A stretch of 64,000 nt of DNA from Rhynochetos jubatus (taxonomy: Eukaryota; Chordata; Aves; Eurypygiformes; Rhynochetidae): assembly GCA_027574665.1 (NCBI GenBank), contig CM050656.1, forward strand, positions 15,141,501 through 15,205,500, given 5' to 3'. Positions 13,993 to 25,065 of this stretch are shown here, one piece after another (within the stretch, counting starts at the first letter, position 1; each line of letters opens with the position of its first letter). The position numbers were made by a program, and so were the translations under genes. The notes beneath the pieces are model-generated. The model was given only the letters and a program-made list of their open reading frames with translations, was not told the DNA's origin and made no database searches.

Positions 13993-15116
13993 GGATACTT
14001 CACTCTCTTCTAAGATGAAGACAGAAATATACTCAACTGCAGACCAGTTATGATGATATTCAGGTGTTTTGAAGTCTGTTGAATAGGGAACATTGAGCTG
14101 CACTTCTGTGATGATTAGCTTCATTGAGTTCTACTAGCAAATGTAGTACTTAACTTCAATCAATGCAGAGGTTAGGCAAAGGAAGTTTACTGTATTGATG
14201 GATCTCCTAAGGGATATATGGAGCCATCTGGAAAGGGGTCACGAACCTGCTGAGGAGGTTCAGAAGGAGCTGGCATTGAGGATTTCATAGAAAGTAGTCA
14301 CAGACTTCATCAGATTACTATACCTGAATCGTGAGACAGCTGCATACTCTCAATCTTACCTTACTTAAAGACTGCAGCATGCAATTACTTGCAAACAACT
14401 ATTGATTCTGTTAAAAATAAATAGGAATCAATTACAGGGGAGACTGCCGTTCCTAGCGTTCAGAAATGTTTTATTGCCTTCCTGTTGAAACAGTGGTGTC
14501 TTGCTCCAGGAAAATTATAAGCCTAGGGAAAAAAATGTATCCTACATCTTTGGGGAATAAGGTCTGGGGACTGCATCACTATTAGAGAGATTCAAGATCA
14601 AAATTATGGGCTAACATCTGAAAATGGGAATCCCAGGAAGCTGAGAATCTAGAAGAAATGACAGGGCAGTTTAAATGTTTAACTGCTTAAAAGTTATGTA
14701 CATACAGCTGGTCAGCCTCAAGCTGTTGGGAGCTATGAAACAATATGTCTTTGTAAGGCAAGAAGACAGGGAAAAGGAGATATCTATGCTAAAGCTATTA
14801 TCATTATTAATCACTCATGTAATTACATTTTCCTTTAGATTGTTTATTCATTTTGTACTTAGTTCATGCACTACAGTGTTCTCTCTGTGTTTAACCCATG
14901 CTTGGAATAATCATTAATAAATCCCATGGCTAAGTGTTGTTTTGCAGATTTTGTATTACACTAGACACTTAAGTACACTGCATTTTATCACTTCCTAAAT
15001 ATATGATTTTGCATCTGGTGCAATTTTCAAATTATATCCTGTGAAGAGTCAGGTTACATCAGTGTTTGGATGAAGGAACCATTACACAGAGAGTCAACTA
15101 GAAATAATTAATTTTA

Positions 15117-15330
15117 TTACCAGTAGTGCTTTTCCCTGTCACCAAAACTGAACTGCTGCCCAAGCACCGTGCCGGGAGATGCCGTGCTTTCTTCTGGAAA
15201 TCTTCGTCTTCTCTGCAAGGCACATCCAAAGTCAGGCTCTAGGCCACTCTGCTTTGCAGTCAAGCTAAGTTTCCTCTTCAACGATAGCAGAAAGCCAACG
15301 ATCATAAAAGCTGGGTCTGTCAAGCCATTT
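15117..15330 (-). other. GC-richer patch with short frame ending at a poly(A)-like signal
   Basis: This patch is richer in GC and CpG than its surroundings. On the minus strand a 68-codon frame (15323 to 15117) ends in a stop that overlaps AATAAA, in the order expected of a terminal exon or retrocopy end. The peptide is not recognised and another frame (15169-15390) is open on the opposite strand, as often happens in GC-richer DNA. It may be a lncRNA end, an old retrocopy or chance. Confidence 0.2.
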
Positions 15331-17020
15331 ACTGTGGTCAGATGTTATATAGTTCATTCTGTAACAAGAGGGAAGGAACCTCTTGTGTAACACAGGGAAA
15401 GGCAAATATCAGCTTTCTGTACTATCTAATACTCCTTCTAGGTCAAGCACAGAGTGAAGTTGTGATTCCCAACTAGAAGGCACAGAAACCTAAGCTCCTC
15501 ATCCAGAAAGGTTATTTTATTTTTAATATTTTTTTCTGTTTATGATTAGAAAAAGAGCAGAAGAAATCTCTTCAAGCATTTATGTTATATTGAAAAGTTT
15601 AAAATTAATAACATGATAAACATTTGATTGAGTGCAACCTGAGGGACACCATTCAAATATTCATAAGGTGAGCAACGGGAGGCAAACAGACAAGTATATG
15701 GTTAGAGAGAGACTTCAAAACATTCAGCTAAGTTTAAGAGCAATTAAAACATGAAAGCAGGTGTAGTAGCCAAAACCTGAAAGTTTTATAAATCTCAGTT
15801 AACACTTTAAATTGTATTAAGATGCACAGACTGGGGTTAAAGTATTAATATACTTCCACTGAGAAACATTACTACTTTCCTAAAGAGTCCATGAATAACT
15901 TTACTCTTCTGCTTAACATTAATCCTGTTTATATAAACCGCATACATACATGATTTTTCTGTATATTTTCAAATACAACATTTTTTAAGGTAATAGGTTC
16001 ATTGGAGTGGCAAGGGCTGCAAATAAAAGGAGACTGAAATCAGAAATAGAAGAAAACACAAAGATTGCTACATCAGCAAACAGAGAAGTGTCAACAATGC
16101 TGGTTAATCAAGAGAGTCAACTTTGTATCTAAAAAACTAAATGTAGGTGTTTTGATGAAGTTAGATGCTATGTGTAATGACACAATGGAATCTTGGACTC
16201 TTCTTGAAAATGCAAAGTAGATTTTGGCACAATTAATTGATTAAGCATCATCTAGATAAAATATATAAAATGTAATAAGATTATAAAATCCATACAGTCA
16301 GTTTATTCTTCAAAATGTGAATGCCTCATCTGTCATTTGGTTCTAAATTGGAACGTTGTGTTTCAAATAGATTGAAGGTTGCAATAGGATTTGACAATTT
16401 CAGATACAACGGAAACTTCCTGTGTCACAAAGATGCAGAATTTAACCTTCTGCACAAGTGAGTGAAATCCCTTTGTATAACCCACTTCACATTATACAAA
16501 AACTTGCTGCCATAGTTCTTGCAGGAGTAAAGCTGTAGCACATCTCAGAAACAGAGAAAAAAAAACAGATACATCTGGCACCATGAGAAAAGGCATTTCT
16601 ATCCTTTAGCATGAACTCTCAGTCATCCTGATCTGGTTTTCAGTGCTTCAGAAAGCCCACAACAACTAGCAGTCACACAGCAGGGAAGACTACAGCCTAA
16701 GTATAATGTGCAGGTTTCAAAAATCAGAAAAGCATCTTAATTACATCTAAGATACTTTGTTTCTTATATGATATGAAAAGGTGTTACTACATTATTATTT
16801 CAGTCTGCAAAGAGAGGCTTGATCTAGTCATTTCATTAGCCCACAACACCAGGGTGAACCCTGTTAAAATCAGCTTTTTCAAAGCCTCCATTTTTAGGTA
16901 AATGAAATTCCCTGTGCATTGGTAAGGCAGGCAGGGTTTATGTAGGAAAATGCTTTGAAAGTTCTCTGCAAACCCAGGTCCTTTTAACTTCCAACTATCC
17001 AACTTTTTTTTTTCAATTCT

Positions 17021-17320
17021 TAGGCCTGCAGCATTGTAGCTTTAATTTATGTTAATGAATGATTAGATTATGCTACTGTTGCCAGAGCATCTGATATGTC
17101 TGCATCGCTCCTCTGTTCTGTGACAATGCCTTCAGTGATTAGCCGGGCACGTTTAAACATTGTTTGCTTCTATGCAGCTTTTAAGCAAGAAGACAGTGGC
17201 AAAAACTTGAGTACGCAGCAGACGGAGAGCCAACTATGATGTATCAGTGGCGGATTAGTTGCCACTGCTACACAGAGGAGAGATAAAAGATTAAATGTTC
17301 ATCATTTGCTAGTTATGTTG
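17021..17320. promoter_or_regulatory. Candidate conserved non-coding element (enhancer-like)
   Basis: The patch begins with a run of homeodomain-type cores (TTTAATTTATG, GTTAATGAATGATTAG), then balanced-composition DNA with 'gattagccgggcacgt' and closely spaced inverted motifs 'gtggcggattagttgccac'. It is free of simple repeats and has no open frame of note, which is the usual appearance of deeply conserved vertebrate enhancers. The call is by texture, without a cross-species comparison. It lies about 120 bases from a CR1 insertion that did not enter it. Confidence 0.3.
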
Positions 17321-17442
17321 GAGACTGTTTCCAAGTAGGAATAACCTTCAGGTCTCTCTTTTCAGTTTAACTCATTAATTAGTAGTCACATCTGTTTAAT
17401 CTATTCGCATGTTTAGATTCTCTATTACATTGATTTCAGATT

Positions 17443-17815
17443 CACAACATCATAGAATGGTTTGGGTTGGAAGGGACCTTAAAGATCATCTAGGTCCAAC
17501 CCTCCTGCCATGGGCAGGGACACCCTTCACTAGACCAGGTTGCTCAAAGCCTCATCCAGCCTGGCCTTGAACCCTTCCAGGGATAGGGCATCCACAACTT
17601 CTCTGGGTGACCTCTTCCAGTGCTTCACCACCCTTTCTGAGAAGTATTTCTTCCCGATATTCAACATAAATCTACCCTCTTCCGATTTAAACCCATTACC
17701 CCTTGTCCTATCACTATATGCCCTTGTAAAAAGTCCCCCTCCAGCATTCTTGTAGGCCCCTTCAGGTACTGGAAGGTGCTATAAAGTCCACCCAAAGAAG
17801 GTCACCTCTCCAGGA
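17443..17815 (-). mobile_element. CR1 LINE, 5'-truncated 3'-end fragment
   Basis: Read on the minus strand, this is the terminal part of ORF2 and the 3' end of a chicken-repeat-1 LINE. It ends in two copies of an ATTCTATG-type octamer (plus-strand bases 17443-17458, the outer copy degenerate), preceded by the standard segment seen on the plus strand as 'ggtttgggttggaaggga'. It matches the 3' end of the large CR1 at 48600-48994, including an antisense frame starting [11 protein letters not shown] in both. CR1 copies are usually truncated at the 5' end by incomplete reverse transcription, which fits the 0.4-kb length. The truncation point is uncertain by tens of bases because the sequence becomes unclear after 'gctataaagtcc'. 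Confidence 0.93.
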
Positions 17816-20800
17816 TCTCCCAGATTCGCAGCATTTTTTTCAGCCCTGCCACATCTAAGCTGTACTCATAGAACGTAAGCTTATGCATGTTCTGTTCCAT
17901 TAATTTTTTTTAGATTTTCATCAATCTCTTCGTTCCTAACTAAAATGGTAGAAATCAAGATAATAAAAAATTTCTGGACTAGAGAATTTAGTTCAAGTAA
18001 AAGTCTCCACTAGGTTTTCTTTCTGTTATCCTCTACTTTTCAGTTAATTTCAGAAGTGTATCCCATTTATTGCATTTTCACAGTGTTCTGTCCTGTACTT
18101 TTAAATAGAAACTAACAAGAGTTGTTATCCAGTCCAGCAGCTAGTGATCGATGACAGATACAGATTCAATTTGCCTGAGACAGGAAGAAAGGGAGCCTGG
18201 ATCTCCTACTTCCTCGGTTTTTTTTGTAGCAAACTCAAAAAAATCCTGCGTTACTAGTGTTGCAAGCACTTGTCAACACTGATTTTATTTGAGCCAAATT
18301 CATTTATTTTTGTTACACTAAGAAAAATTTTAGCTGCAGTCTATGAATGTCTCTGATATGTAAAGCTTGGTATTTTCCCTTGTAATTCCATCCCACATCC
18401 GTCAATGAAATCCAAAAATTGTTGAGAGTTTTGCCAAGGTGTCACTTGAACTGTGATTTCAACCTTGTTTCATGTAACCCAAGATCCAGCAATTGAATAC
18501 CTCTGGAAGCTCACATTCCTGTGACTCACTGTGGCAGTGCTGGGACTCCATGTATGGGGTACTGTGAACAGGCACTAAACCTTGCAAGAATCACATTTTC
18601 AAACGGTTCCAAGTACCTTAGGAGCATTTGATTCACAATTAATGGTCCCTGAGTCACTTAGGAGAAAATATATGAAAAATATTTGGGCACTGCAATGCAA
18701 CATACCCTTCTTGTCCAAGCCTAATATCCTCAACACTTGGAACTCATCTAAGAAGGAAGTGCGAGGTCAGAATGTGTCTTTTACAAATTATTTACTTATC
18801 TATGTCAAATAAATAGTTCATTATGAGATGTTTAGAAACACCCAGTTGAGACAGTCCTGGGCTCAACAAGGAGTTTGTGATTTGGCAAATAAGCATCACC
18901 CTCATCTCCCACAGTCATGTGTTAATTATATTGGCAGTTGAATCAAAGACATCACAAGCATAGGCATCCATGCACACACAAACACACACAAAGCCTATCA
19001 GTCCCCCAGATCTGGCAGATGCTAGCATTTTGCTGTTCTCTTTCATATATTTTGAACACTTACTTAATATATCTTGCAGTTTTCTAAAAAATACCTTGTT
19101 TTCTAAGCATCTTAAACAACGTACATCTTAAAAGTGTTTTGTAAACTGTGAAATACGTTGTTTTGCAGTCTTTCTGTACTTAGAGATTTCTGGATTCTTA
19201 TGTCTCTGTGTAAGATATAAAACTTCTCTGGAAGTCTATGGAAAAACATCACCTTACAGCAGCAAAAGTAGATGGAATGGATTGTGCCCTCCAAATCTTT
19301 GCTTATCTTAAAAGATTCTAATTTTTCCTTCAGAGAATTCACAGCTCCATCCTCAGTAAATGAAACAGGAACTGCTTACTAATACTACTGACAATATTTG
19401 TTTGAGAAACCTAATTTAATAATGTAAATGAAGTGGAAGTAGCTCTTAGCAAATATATCCCTTACAGGCTTTAGAATGAGAGCCAGCCTATAGAAATAGT
19501 ATTTCTCTGTAGAATGACAGGTTTTAAATGACTGCAATGATTTGTAGGGTAAGCTATTAAATCATACTATTTGTATACAATGGTTGCTTTTACCAGCCTC
19601 ACAGCATCTATTTGCAAGTAATTACCCTTACTGTGGTATTTGCCATGTGCCATCAACTTAGCTTATCATTACCTCTACCAGTAGGCAATACAGCTAGTGA
19701 ACTCCTAGGTAAAAGGTAAATGTTGAAAGGTTTCATTGTGGACCACCATGTGCAAAATAACTGAGAGGAGAAACAGATAATGCTGATGAGGTGTTTTAAG
19801 ACTCCACTGACCTTATATCTCATTTCTTAACAATTTTCCAGTGATGTAAATAACAGTTGTTGCGTACCTCCTCTGAAATACTTACTCTGCTGGCACAGTT
19901 GTTGAATATTAAGAACACATGACTCCCAGGCTTGGGGACAACTTCTACTCTGCTATGCTTCAGGAAAACAGGTTATTTCTTGCTGCCGATCCAGAAGGGT
20001 TTTCCAAGTGACTTGTAAACTCAGAGTCCACCTATCTGCAGCAATAGTAACCTAAGACTCTTCAGTTTGCTTTATGGTACATATTATTATTCTGTGCACA
20101 GACTCACTGAGCAATGGCACAGACTTTTTCTAGAATGACATTATAATGTGAGTCAGCTACAGCCATGAATTTTATTAACTTTTTTTTGTTAGGAACTGCA
20201 TTAAATGGCAACACTAATGCACAGATGAGCTCTGCAATGTTCCTATTCCAAAGCTGAGCAGATGGCTGTTGCGATGTGTGCTTGCTTTCATGTTCTCCAT
20301 TTCATGCAGTGTCCCTTATCTTAGGCAACCCACTTATATTTATGCTGCCAGAGAGCCTTTAAACTTGCTGGAAGTTTGTGGAGTAAAGGGATGGTATGCT
20401 GGAAAAGCCAGAGGGAAAACTCAGATAAGACTCTGGTTGTGCTTTCTCCTCTACTTGATTAACTCAGGAAGCTGCTTAGATTTCCAGTCTCTTTTGTGGT
20501 AATGGAGGAACTAATTTGGTGGGGAAAACCCAGCTGAACCCTATTTCAAAATGAGAGAAAAAACAAGGATCTCAAAATTTCCAGTAGCATTCTTCCTTTC
20601 TTTCCCAACATAATTTTTGTTACTTTTTTCCTTCTCATTTTTAGCCCCGTAAAAAGACACAGTTTACATTGAACTGTACAATAATTTTTGGAAGGAATAA
20701 ACAATTCAAACAGAGAACAATATGAACTACAGATGCAAAGGTCCTTTGAAAAATAACTCACTGATGTTACAAGAGAGGTATTCGAACTGAACCACTGAAC

Positions 20801-21080
20801 CTTGAGGCCTCTATTCTGTTCCCATTGTAGCTGGTATTTTCCTTCTAATTTTCACTTAAATGCAGTCATATCCATACATTCATTCTTCTTCCCTTGACAG
20901 GCTTCTATTGCAGGTGGTGCAAAGCACCTTGACTTTTTTTGGGTTTGGATCAGTCTCCAGCCAGCACCCTGACATGTTTCTCAATGATATATGGAATTAC
21001 GGAGCTTTCCCATCTTCCATGTGTCCCAGCCCACTCAGTGATGAGAACTTTACAGTAGGAAGCCTGTGGATAAGAAGCTG
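17816..21080. other. Gene-free DNA between CR1 and LTR
   Basis: AT-rich sequence with no recognisable gene or RNA. There is a short CA-rich run near 18970-18990. Small frames such as 18582-18812 and 20269-20502 have no recognisable domain. The last five bases before the next element (AGCTG at 21076-21080) form the left target-site duplication of the LTR. Confidence 0.55.
21076..21080. repeat. Left target-site duplication, AGCTG
   Basis: AGCTG directly precedes the LTR and is repeated exactly at 22031-22035 directly after it. A 5-bp duplication is the length known for ERVL-type integration. Confidence 0.8.
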
Positions 21081-22030
21081 TATTGTGGTTTAGGCCCTGT
21101 CAGCCTCAAGAGACCACAGGGCCACTCGCTCATTCCTCCCCTGGGTGGGATGGGGAGAAGAAAACATAAGGAAAGTGGGTTGAGACAAGGACAAGGAGGG
21201 ATCACTCACCAGTTATGGTCACAGGCAAAACAGACACAATTTGGGGAAGAAAAATCATTTTCATTAGTTAACCACCAAATCAAAGTAGAACAATGTAAAA
21301 CAAAACAAACACATCCTAAAAACTTTCCCCCCCACTCCTCCCTTCTTCCCAGACAGCTTTGCTCCAGATTCCTCCCCCTCCTCCCCTCAAGCAGCACAGA
21401 GGGACAGGGAATGGGGGTTGTGGTCAGTCCATCACACGTTGTCTTTGCTGCTCCTTCCTCCTCAGGGGAGGATCCTCACACTCTGCCCCTGCTCCAGCCT
21501 GGGGTCCCTCCCACAGGACACAGTCCACCACCAACTTCTCCTGCACCAGTCCTTCCCACAGCTGCAGTTCTTCATGAACTGCTCCAGCGTGGGTCCTTTC
21601 CACAGGGTGCAGACCTTCAGGAGCAGCCTGCCCTAGCACAGGCTTCTCCTGGGGACACAGCCTCCTTCAGGCACATCCCCCTGCTCCAGCGTGGGGTCTT
21701 CCTGGGGCTGCAGGGGGGTCTCTGCTCCCCCATGACCCTCCATGGCTGCAGGGCACAGCCTGCCCTCTCACCATGGGCTGCAGGGGAACCTGTGCTCCAG
21801 GCACCTCCTCCCGCCTTTCTGTACTGACCTGGGTGTCTGCTCAGTTGTCTCTCTCACACCCCACTCCTCTCTCCACTGGTCGGTCCCTTTGGTTTTCCTC
21901 TTACACAGGTGTCAGCTGTGGCCCACAGGCAGGTCCTACTCTGAGCCAGGGGAAGCTTCTAGCAGTTTCTCAGAGAAGCCCCCCCTGTGGCCCCTCCCTG
22001 CTACCAAAACCACCACACAAATCGAACCCA
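21081..22030 (-). mobile_element. Solo LTR of an avian endogenous retrovirus (ERVL-type), minus strand
   Basis: This 950-bp GC-rich block has the layout of a well-known bird LTR. On the minus strand it starts TGGGTTCGATTTGTG and continues with 'ttttggtagc'. In the middle are imperfect repeats of about 60 bases built on 'ctgctccagcgtgggtcc' (plus-strand reading, 21480-21810), and it ends near 'gagtgatccctcc' and 'gggcctaaaccacaata'. The exact AGCTG duplications fix both ends. The expected terminal CA appears as TA, one substitution. No gag, pol or env sequence adjoins it, so this is a solo LTR left by recombination between two LTRs. Several open frames occur inside, up to 253 codons, but they are low-complexity by-products of the GC-rich repeats and not genes. 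The downstream poly(A) signal looks degraded. Assignment to ERVL rests on the duplication length and overall resemblance. Confidence 0.88.
21480..21810 (-). repeat. Imperfect internal repeats of the LTR
   Basis: Several degenerate units carry the phrases 'ctgctccagcgtgg', 'ccacagggtgcag' and 'ccatgggctgcagggg', spaced about 40 to 70 bases apart. They lie in the middle of the LTR and explain why both strands show long open frames here. Confidence 0.7.
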
Positions 22031-22035
22031 AGCTG
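22031..22035. repeat. Right target-site duplication, AGCTG
   Basis: Exact copy of 21076-21080, immediately after the LTR end 'atcgaaccca'. It dates from the integration of the provirus. Confidence 0.8.
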
Positions 22036-22869
22036 TTACATTATTACCCCAGCACCTGATCCATTGCTGTGACATGAAGTCCTCTGGTGCAACTTGCACA
22101 TGCTGCCAACTTGTTAGTGCAGACAGAGGCTCTGCAAACGCTACGGGATGAGGGTGTTATGCAGCTCCCTAGAATCTGGCTTTAGTCAAACTGTGGAAAA
22201 CTGCACAGGCTGCAGATTACTGGCATTGTCTGGTTAAACTGTCTCCTGTTAGAATTTGAGAGTAGAACCTCAGCCGAAATGAAATGTAAAAAACAGTGTT
22301 AAACCATGTTAAATATAAAGTGTGCTTAAATGGTAAACAGTAATGCTCCATTTTCCCCCTGTGGTCACTATGCACTTCAAATGTAGGTTTTTTCCTTATT
22401 ATCACAGTTGAAGAAGTAGCACAAGAACGCAATGATTATGAGTTTCAACAGCCAGTGAGGAGATGGTGAAGGAATTAGTTACCAGTTCTGGATTCTACTA
22501 TGATTCAAAGATACTCTAGAAAGACATCCATCTTTCACTGAAATGGGTGTCCACAGTTTTCACCAGCTTTCTTATGCCGTTAATACTTTGTATGGGAGAA
22601 GAAAGTTCTCAGATACTCAGAAAGGAATATGGAGTAAATCTGCAGTAAACAGTACCTAACTCTCTTTGTGTGAAATGCTTCCCTGTCTTGAACTCCAGCC
22701 AAGGAGCAGCCGTTGACTGGCATTTGGCTTTTATTTTTCTTTAAGCATCAAACTTCCAATTTCTCTTTATCTGTTCTGACATTCATGATCCTCTCAGTCA
22801 AACATATCTACTCTTCTTCACTTCACTTCCCGCTATTTCATACAGATTAAAAAAAAAAAAAAAACAGAT

Positions 22870-22970
22870 TCAAAACACCTTGTCAAGGCCTAGAGAAATT
22901 AATCAACTTGCTCAAGCTATCAAGAAAACATGATGGAAAAGCTGAGTCAGGAGTCTAAGTCCTGTGCCAT
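22870..22970 (-). repeat. Degraded MIR/L2-like ancient repeat
   Basis: Phrases 'agagaaattaatcaacttgc', 'tcaagctatcaag' and 'ctgagtcaggagtctaagtcc' follow the order of the CORE region of MIR-type SINEs and L2 tails read in reverse ('agattaagtgacttgccc', 'aaggtcacacag', 'gagtcctgactcc'). Divergence is high. The exact family could be MIR, L2 or a relative. Confidence 0.4.
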
Positions 22971-23639
22971 AATTGCCTTTTCAATTTCTCTCTCCGACAT
23001 ACATGTAAATCATATGTTGCCAATATGCATAAATAATTTCTTTTATTTTCATTTTGAAATACTCATTTACAGTTTTAGCATGGCAAGTTTTTAAATGATC
23101 TTTTCCTAGCTGAACATCATGGATATGAACATTAGTTGCACAGTAAGAACAGACTGAAAAGGCTAAGCGCAGTGCCAGGGAATGAAAACTAACACCCGTT
23201 ATGATCCATATTCCTTTCTATATAAGGGGGAAAGTCTTTTATATGAGCTAAACTCCTCAAGGTCTTGTTCAGACATGAAACCCAATCAGACAAAAGTAGC
23301 AGGGGGAGTAATGCTATGTATTTCCAAAACTCCCTACAGCTGGTTGCGCACCCTTCGTATCACACATACCCAAGCTTTCACAGCCTAATTTAGCCTCTTT
23401 TTCATTTTAATATTTTTAAATCCAACTAGAAAAATTGTATCATCTATGCACAGCGGGATGTCCCATTATACATGAAATAAGCTTTACTGGTATTACAGAA
23501 ATGACAAGTTCATTCTTGACTCTATGTACAAAGCGTAATTCAGTTCTGTAAAGCTTATTGCATTCAGACAACCCAATAGCATATGTGAGCCTTATGTTAT
23601 TCTGCCCTTTCACAACATTTACAAACTGATACATATCTC

Positions 23640-23890
23640 TTCAAGAGGATAAATGTTTTCCTAAGTAAAAAAATGTCAACTTTAGCTTGGACTGCATTAG
23701 CGCTATTGAGTTCTTCAAATACACACCAGGTTAATGAAGACTAAACCACGGTGGGCTGTGCTTTTTGATAAATATTGAAGTGCTCTTTGATCCTGATAAC
23801 CCACAAATGTTCAGCATGAGTGAGTTTTCACGGTCAGCATGCAATGATTTTGATATTTGACTTAATCTGTAGCCCAGTGGTTTATTTTCC
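23640..23890. promoter_or_regulatory. Candidate conserved non-coding element
   Basis: Non-repetitive, balanced-composition sequence containing AACCACGG (RUNX-like core), CTTTGATC (TCF/LEF-like core), TTAATGA and several TGAC/GTCA half sites within 250 bases. No open frame of note is present. This is a texture-based candidate only. Confidence 0.18.
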
Positions 23891-24196
23891 TTATCTGGAT
23901 GGTATGCTTAGAACAAGAAAAGACAGAGGAATTAAAACCAGCACAGTAGTGATGTTCAAATGCCTTTTTTTTTTTTTTCTTGTTTTGGAAGAATACTGAG
24001 TCAAGCTGACCCATGGCTTAAAGACATCTCTATACACAAGTCTTTGCAAACAAAAATGCACTGTGATGCCTCTCCTTATGTGGGGCAAACTATCTCCACT
24101 TTTGCACTGGGGACTACAGTTCAGCTTTTCATTCACTCGGTGGCTTTCTATGTGACTGGGAATTAATAATAACAATATTTTGTACTTGTATCAGTG

Positions 24197-24292
24197 CTTA
24201 TATAGCACCTTTTTATCCCAGGCTCTCAAAGCACTTTACAAACATTAATTAATTAAGTCTCACAACAGCCCTGTGAGGCAAGGAGCCTATTA
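24197..24292 (-). repeat. Ancient amniote repeat, MIR/L2/L3-like tail
   Basis: The stretch reads 'tatagcacctttttatccca', 'ctcaaagcactttacaaaca', 'ttaattaattaagtctcaca' and 'acagccctgtgaggcaagg', the recognisable order of an old repeat found across amniotes (reverse-oriented MIR or L3/CR1-like ends share the 'cctcacaacaaccctgtgagg' phrase). It is the best preserved of the old fragments in this window. Confidence 0.55.
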
Positions 24293-24969
24293 GGTGAAAT
24301 AATTCCTTTCGGTTTCTTGCTTTTGCCATAGGGAAAAGAACCGCCACAAAGAGCTTAGTTTGTGCCAAAAAAATATAGCCTAGAAATAATGCTGGCAGGG
24401 CTGTATGTCTCATCACTGCAGGAAGCAAGTACTCAAAATCCTTTTGCATTAGCAGAACAAGGAGCAGTACCACAACCCATGAGCTGATGGAGAGGCGGGA
24501 GTCAGTAATCTTCACTAGCTGAGCATGGTACCTTTGTAGGCATACAGGTTATTATTTTAATCATAAGACATAAAAAGTGAGAGCTTGCCTGCTAAGTTTT
24601 CTAATGCTCTTGTGGATCCTTAGTAACAATGCATGACACCTCAAATGGCAGTTAAGGCCAACTGGTACATAATTGAAAAGGATGACAATTGCCACATTTC
24701 TAGGCATGAAGAATTATCAACACAAGCTGAAGTTGTTTCCTGGATCTGATAAAATTAGCAGTAAACAGGTTATTATACAGACAAGCCAAACATGAAGGAA
24801 CACAAAGGATGACAGCTAAAGTGTTGTTTAAAGAATGAACACTAATATTTCAGGCAATAAGTTCAGACATTAAAGCACAGAACCTAGAAGATAATCAGTA
24901 ATCTTGATGTCTCATTTAGGGGCACATTCGGCAGTTTTATGGGTTTTTTCCATTCTAAAGCAGCAAAGG

Positions 24970-25065
24970 GGAAACAGACTTAGAATTTACAAAGAAAAAC
25001 AGACTTATAGCTTGTAAAAAAAACAAACCTCACAACCTGGACTTATAGCTTTTTAAAAAAAAATA
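24970..25065 (+). repeat. Imperfect A-rich tandem repeat
   Basis: Three loose units share 'cagactta', 'cagacttatagctt' and 'ggacttatagcttt', separated by A-rich stretches ending in A-runs. This looks like a small decayed tandem duplication rather than a transposon. Confidence 0.45.

Larger units (their letters stand above)
9741..17020. other. Gene-free AT-rich DNA, nothing recognised
   Basis: No gene, RNA or transposon is recognised. The block contains the longest A-tract of the window (12683-12716), a TATA-like sequence at 13984-13992 and a GC-richer patch at 15117-15330, each listed separately. Open frames are short and show no recognisable domains. Confidence 0.55.

Noticed and set aside
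18968..18990. CA-repeat microsatellite
   Set aside because: Only a few interrupted CA units, too short to call as a microsatellite.
21066..21827. 253-codon plus-strand open frame
   Set aside because: It lies almost wholly in the minus-strand LTR at 21081-22030 and translates its GC-rich imperfect repeats. Other frames on both strands are open there too, and no domain is present.
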